Made by a program: the position numbers and the translations under genes
Notes under the pieces: generated by a model
Told to the model about the DNA's origin: nothing
The model's input: only the letters and a program-made list of their open reading frames with translations
The model's database searches: none
Assembly (NCBI GenBank): GCA_964571815.1
Contig: CAZNDN010000159.1
Location: 1 to 8,375, forward strand
Reading direction: 5' to 3'
Source: CAZNDN01 sp964571815
GTDB taxonomy: Bacteria > Fibrobacterota > Chitinivibrionia > Chitinivibrionales > WJKA01
Length of the DNA: 8,375 nucleotides
Shown here: positions 5,668 to 8,375 of the stretch, piece by piece
Layout of the letters: every line of letters begins with the position of its first letter
Position numbering within the stretch: the first letter of the stretch is position 1

Positions 5668-6786
5668 ATGCGGAAGGTTGGTTTTGTCGGATGGCGCGGG
5701 ATGGTGGGCTCGGTGCTGATGGAGCGGATGCGGGCCGAGGAAGATTTCGAGCGCGGTTTCGAGCCGCTCTTCTTTTCGACCTCGCAGGTCGGACAGCCGG
5801 CTCCGAGCGTGGGAAAGGACGTGCCGCCCCTTGCCGATGCGTACGATATCAAGACCTTGTCGGGAATGGAGATCGTTGTTACCTGCCAGGGAGGAGACTA
5901 CACCAGGAAAGTCTACTCCTCGCTTCGCGAAGCCGGCTGGAAGGGATACTGGATCGACGCGGCCTCGGCGCTCCGGATGGAGGAGCAGAGCGTTATTGTG
6001 CTGGATCCGGTCAACCGCGAGGTAATCCAGAAGGCACTCTCCGAGGGGGTTAAGGACTATATCGGCGGCAACTGCACGGTCAGTCTCATGCTCATGGCGC
6101 TGGCCGGACTGTTCCGTGAGGGGCTGATCGAATGGGTGTCGTCGATGACCTACCAGTCGGCCTCGGGCGCGGGCGCCAGGCACATGATCGAACTCGTACG
6201 GCAGATGGCTCAGCTTACCGGCGCCTGCTCGGGACTGCTTGACAATCCGCGGGCCGCGGCGCTGGAGTATGACGCGGCGATTACCGGGAAGCTCCGTGAC
6301 GGCAGCCTGGATACCGAGAATTTCGGGGCGCCTCTTGCGGCGAGTCTCATTCCCTGGATCGACCGGGCCATGGAAAGCGGGCAAAGCCGCGAGGAGTGGA
6401 AAGGATACGCGGAAACCAACAAAATCCTGGGCGCACAGCCCCCGATTCCGGTTGACGGCCTCTGCGTGCGGGTCGGCGCCATGAGGTGTCACAGCCAGGC
6501 CCTGACCATCAAACTGACCCGGGACATCCCCGTCGTCAGGATCGAAGAGCTGCTGGGGTCGGCGCATGCCTGGGTACGGGTGGTCCCCAACGAGAAAGAA
6601 GCTACCCTTGCACAACTCACTCCCGCGGCGGTTTCGGGCGGGCTCGATGTGGCCGTCGGACGCATTCGGCCGATGAATCTGGGGCCGGGATACGTAACCG
6701 CGTTCACCGTCGGCGATCAGCTTCTCTGGGGCGCGGCGGAGCCTGTGCGACGGGCGCTGTCGATCGTACTGGACCATCTGGGGTAG
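5668..6786 (+). CDS. asd: Aspartate-semialdehyde dehydrogenase
   Basis: This enzyme reduces L-aspartyl-4-phosphate with NADPH to L-aspartate-4-semialdehyde, the branch-point step to lysine/diaminopimelate, threonine and methionine. The 372-residue protein aligns along its whole length with the Gram-negative (E. coli-type) Asd, which is about 367 residues. The NADP-binding N-terminus has GWRGMVGSVLM (8-18). FFSTSQ (35-40) and VTCQGGDYT (71-79) follow. GGNCTVSLML (133-142) carries the catalytic Cys136. REEWKG (241-246), ETNKIL (249-254), and VDGLCVRVGAMRCHSQ (262-277), with Arg268 and catalytic-acid/base His275, complete the active site. FTVGDQLLWGAAEP (346-359) is the conserved end. The start is set by AAGGAGG 5 nt upstream of the ATG. 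No key residue is missing, so it should be functional. The strong terminator upstream suggests its expression is separate from the enolase-like gene; the lamin-tail gene begins 28 bp downstream and could be co-transcribed. Confidence 0.98.
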   Translation: MRKVGFVGWRGMVGSVLMERMRAEEDFERGFEPLFFSTSQVGQPAPSVGKDVPPLADAYDIKTLSGMEIVVTCQGGDYTRKVYSSLREAGWKGYWIDAASALRMEEQSVIVLDPVNREVIQKALSEGVKDYIGGNCTVSLMLMALAGLFREGLIEWVSSMTYQSASGAGARHMIELVRQMAQLTGACSGLLDNPRAAALEYDAAITGKLRDGSLDTENFGAPLAASLIPWIDRAMESGQSREEWKGYAETNKILGAQPPIPVDGLCVRVGAMRCHSQALTIKLTRDIPVVRIEELLGSAHAWVRVVPNEKEATLAQLTPAAVSGGLDVAVGRIRPMNLGPGYVTAFTVGDQLLWGAAEPVRRALSIVLDHLG

Positions 6787-6814
6787 GGTCGGGAGCTGGA
6801 GACAGGGTGTAATC

Positions 6815-8375
6815 ATGGCGGTTTCGTCCGGCGCAAGAGTGATATCGGCACGTGTAAAGTGCGGCATTCTCCTTGCTGTCGGTATTCTTGTTTGCACTGT
6901 CGAGGCCGGCGACGGGCTTGTAGTCAGTGAAGTTCTCAAGGATCCGCGGGGGCGTGAGGACACGATTCCGGGGGGCAAGAGCCACGAGTTTGTCGAATTG
7001 ACCGCTATCGGCGCGGACACGGTCGATCTCGAGGGCCTCCTGCTCAGTGACGGCCGGGTGGTGGACTCTGTCGTGCACTGGGAAGAGCCCCCGCTTTCCC
7101 ATGACGACTGCGTAATCGACGCCCGCTTTCTGCCGCCCGGTGCATCGGCCGTGATCCTGGACCGAGACTACGCCCGCGCGCCCCCGACCTCCCGGCTTCC
7201 TCTCGAACCGGGCTGCATCATTCTGACCGTCGACCACGTCTCGTTGCTGGGCGGTATCAGTTCCGGCGACGGCTTCTTCGTCTACCGGGGAACATCGGAG
7301 CGCATCGACAACGTGGTCTGCTCCTTTGCCGATGCCGGGGAGCTGCTGCAACTCGACGGCGACAGGGTAGCCCATACTCCGCCGGCGAATGCGCCGGAAG
7401 GATATTCGCTGGTCCCGTCGTCGCTGCTCTTCGGGCCTGTCTCGTACACCGTGTCGGCCGATTCGCTGAGTCCGGGGCGGCTGCCGCTTATTCGGGATAA
7501 CTGGATCCTTGAGTGGCGGCTGGGCACGGTCGATACCGAGGACAGCACAGCGGCGTGTTCCCTTGCGGTACGGGTCGTGGGCCCCGCTCCCCCAGCGGCA
7601 TTCTGGCTGGTGCGGAGCCGCTCCGGTGAGTCCGGTGCGGCACTGAGGCTGACGGAGAATACCGCGCGATTCAGTGTGACGCTTCCGCTGGACTCGGCGG
7701 GCTATGAGGCCTGTATCGAGGACGGTGAGGCGCGGGTATGCCGGGACATCGATCTCTCCGAAGTATGGGTTCCGCCGGGTGCGGTGAAGATCACGGAGAT
7801 TTTTCCGCGAGCCGACACGGAGATGCCGGAGTGGTTCGAAGTGACCAATACGTCGGCGATGAATATCGATCTGAAGAACTGGACGTTCGGCAACAGCGAG
7901 GGCCGCGACACGCTGTCGACGTCGGATTTTTCTCTGAAGCCGGGCGGCTTCCTTGTTGTTACCCGAAACAAGTCGGACATGAGCGCCTCTCTGGTTTCGG
8001 TGAAGGAGGTGCTGCAGCCGCGGCACTGGCATGCCCTTGACAACTACAACGACACGCTGTGTCTGTGGGATGCTCACGGGGCCGGGCAGGAACGCGCGGC
8101 TTACGACCACACCTGGTTCAGTACGTGGGACGCCGGCTCGATCCAGCGCGTCTCGTTGAAGCGGGAGGGAGCCTCTCCGGAGGCCTGGGCGGCACGCGGA
8201 TCGTCAACGCCCGGTTTGCCTAATACGGATGCGGTGCTGGCTGAGGTGTCCCGGCCCGCGATGCATATCGGTCCCATTCCTTTTACGCCCGACGGCGACG
8301 GCAGGAACGACTCCCTGGCGATCGTTCTTCAGTTTCCACCGTCGGCAACCGCAACACTTTCGGTTATCGGCTTTG
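6815..8375 (+). CDS. Exported lamin-tail-domain protein, 3' end outside the window
   Basis: An open frame of 520 codons with no stop runs off the window. The N-terminus has a basic start (8-15), a hydrophobic core (17-28) and a likely signal-peptidase site after VEA (29-31). The first lamin-tail-like domain begins LVVSEVLKDP (35-44), with HEFVELTAIGADTVDLEGLLLSDG around 57-80 and PPGASAVIL (107-115). A second begins VKITEIFPRADTEMPEWFEV (324-343), with NIDLKNWTF (350-358) and LKPGGFLVVTR (374-384). These fit the LTD pattern of exported bacterial proteins: an I/V-x-E-I/V strand, WxExxN, L-x-x-W, and LxPGxxxVV. A spacer carries a THxTF-like Trp-rich part and TPGLPN (465-470), common just after LTD domains. 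At 487-500 PIPFTPDGDGRNDS resembles the start of FlgD-like/type-B C-terminal domains in FCB-group secreted proteins, with a possible Ca-binding Asp cluster. AGGG sits 7 nt upstream of the ATG, a modest Shine-Dalgarno. The role is unknown; it is probably a cell-surface or matrix protein, possibly part of a larger adhesin. Confidence 0.8.
   Translation, partial: MAVSSGARVISARVKCGILLAVGILVCTVEAGDGLVVSEVLKDPRGREDTIPGGKSHEFVELTAIGADTVDLEGLLLSDGRVVDSVVHWEEPPLSHDDCVIDARFLPPGASAVILDRDYARAPPTSRLPLEPGCIILTVDHVSLLGGISSGDGFFVYRGTSERIDNVVCSFADAGELLQLDGDRVAHTPPANAPEGYSLVPSSLLFGPVSYTVSADSLSPGRLPLIRDNWILEWRLGTVDTEDSTAACSLAVRVVGPAPPAAFWLVRSRSGESGAALRLTENTARFSVTLPLDSAGYEACIEDGEARVCRDIDLSEVWVPPGAVKITEIFPRADTEMPEWFEVTNTSAMNIDLKNWTFGNSEGRDTLSTSDFSLKPGGFLVVTRNKSDMSASLVSVKEVLQPRHWHALDNYNDTLCLWDAHGAGQERAAYDHTWFSTWDAGSIQRVSLKREGASPEAWAARGSSTPGLPNTDAVLAEVSRPAMHIGPIPFTPDGDGRNDSLAIVLQFPPSATATLSVIGF

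Noticed and set aside
5608..7020. 470-codon open frame on the minus strand opposite asd
   Set aside because: It lies antisense to a certain asd gene, has low-complexity Arg/Pro/His-rich content and no recognisable motif; long antisense frames are common in G+C-rich genes.
6704..8110. 468-codon open frame on the minus strand opposite the lamin-tail gene
   Set aside because: Its composition (Arg/Gln/His-rich) is that of a shadow frame, and the plus-strand frame has a signal peptide and domain motifs.

Overview
The window is about 8.4 kb of G+C-rich, gene-dense bacterial chromosome. I see no mobile element, CRISPR array, rRNA or tRNA. The organism looks Gram-negative-like: it has the Gram-negative (E. 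coli-type) aspartate-semialdehyde dehydrogenase, an exported right-handed beta-helix protein, and an exported lamin-tail protein whose last part resembles the C-terminal domains of FCB-group secreted proteins. A Fibrobacterota/Chitinispirillia-like or other FCB-group bacterium is a reasonable guess, but it is inference only.

Left part (1-1004, + strand): the last codons of an ABC permease overlap by 4 bp with a lipoprotein substrate-binding protein of the glycine-betaine/choline/osmoprotectant (OpuAC/OpuCC/OsmF) family. This is the 3' end of a compatible-solute uptake operon.

Middle part (1038-3817, - strand): a broken radical SAM gene (PflA/PflX-like, with a twin-arginine-type leader) comes first. 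Next is a sigma70-like promoter, followed by a two-gene unit: a CRP-like cyclic-nucleotide-binding regulator with an unexplained C-terminal extension, then an exported beta-helix protein. The two genes overlap by 4 bp, so they are probably translationally coupled. The radical SAM gene keeps its N-terminal half up to the second cysteine of the cluster motif and its apparent C-terminal tail. The core between them is missing, and the frame is lost at the junction.

Right part (4025-8375, + strand): a divergent 504-residue enolase-family protein ends in a strong intrinsic terminator. It is followed by aspartate-semialdehyde dehydrogenase (asd; lysine, threonine, methionine and diaminopimelate pathway) and then a large exported lamin-tail-domain protein that runs off the window. 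The enolase keeps the metal ligands and catalytic residues of true enolases, but its active-site loop is rewritten and it carries an insertion of about 40 residues.

The two observations most worth following are the clean internal deletion in the radical SAM gene and the unusual enolase. I did not find a clearly new multi-gene system.
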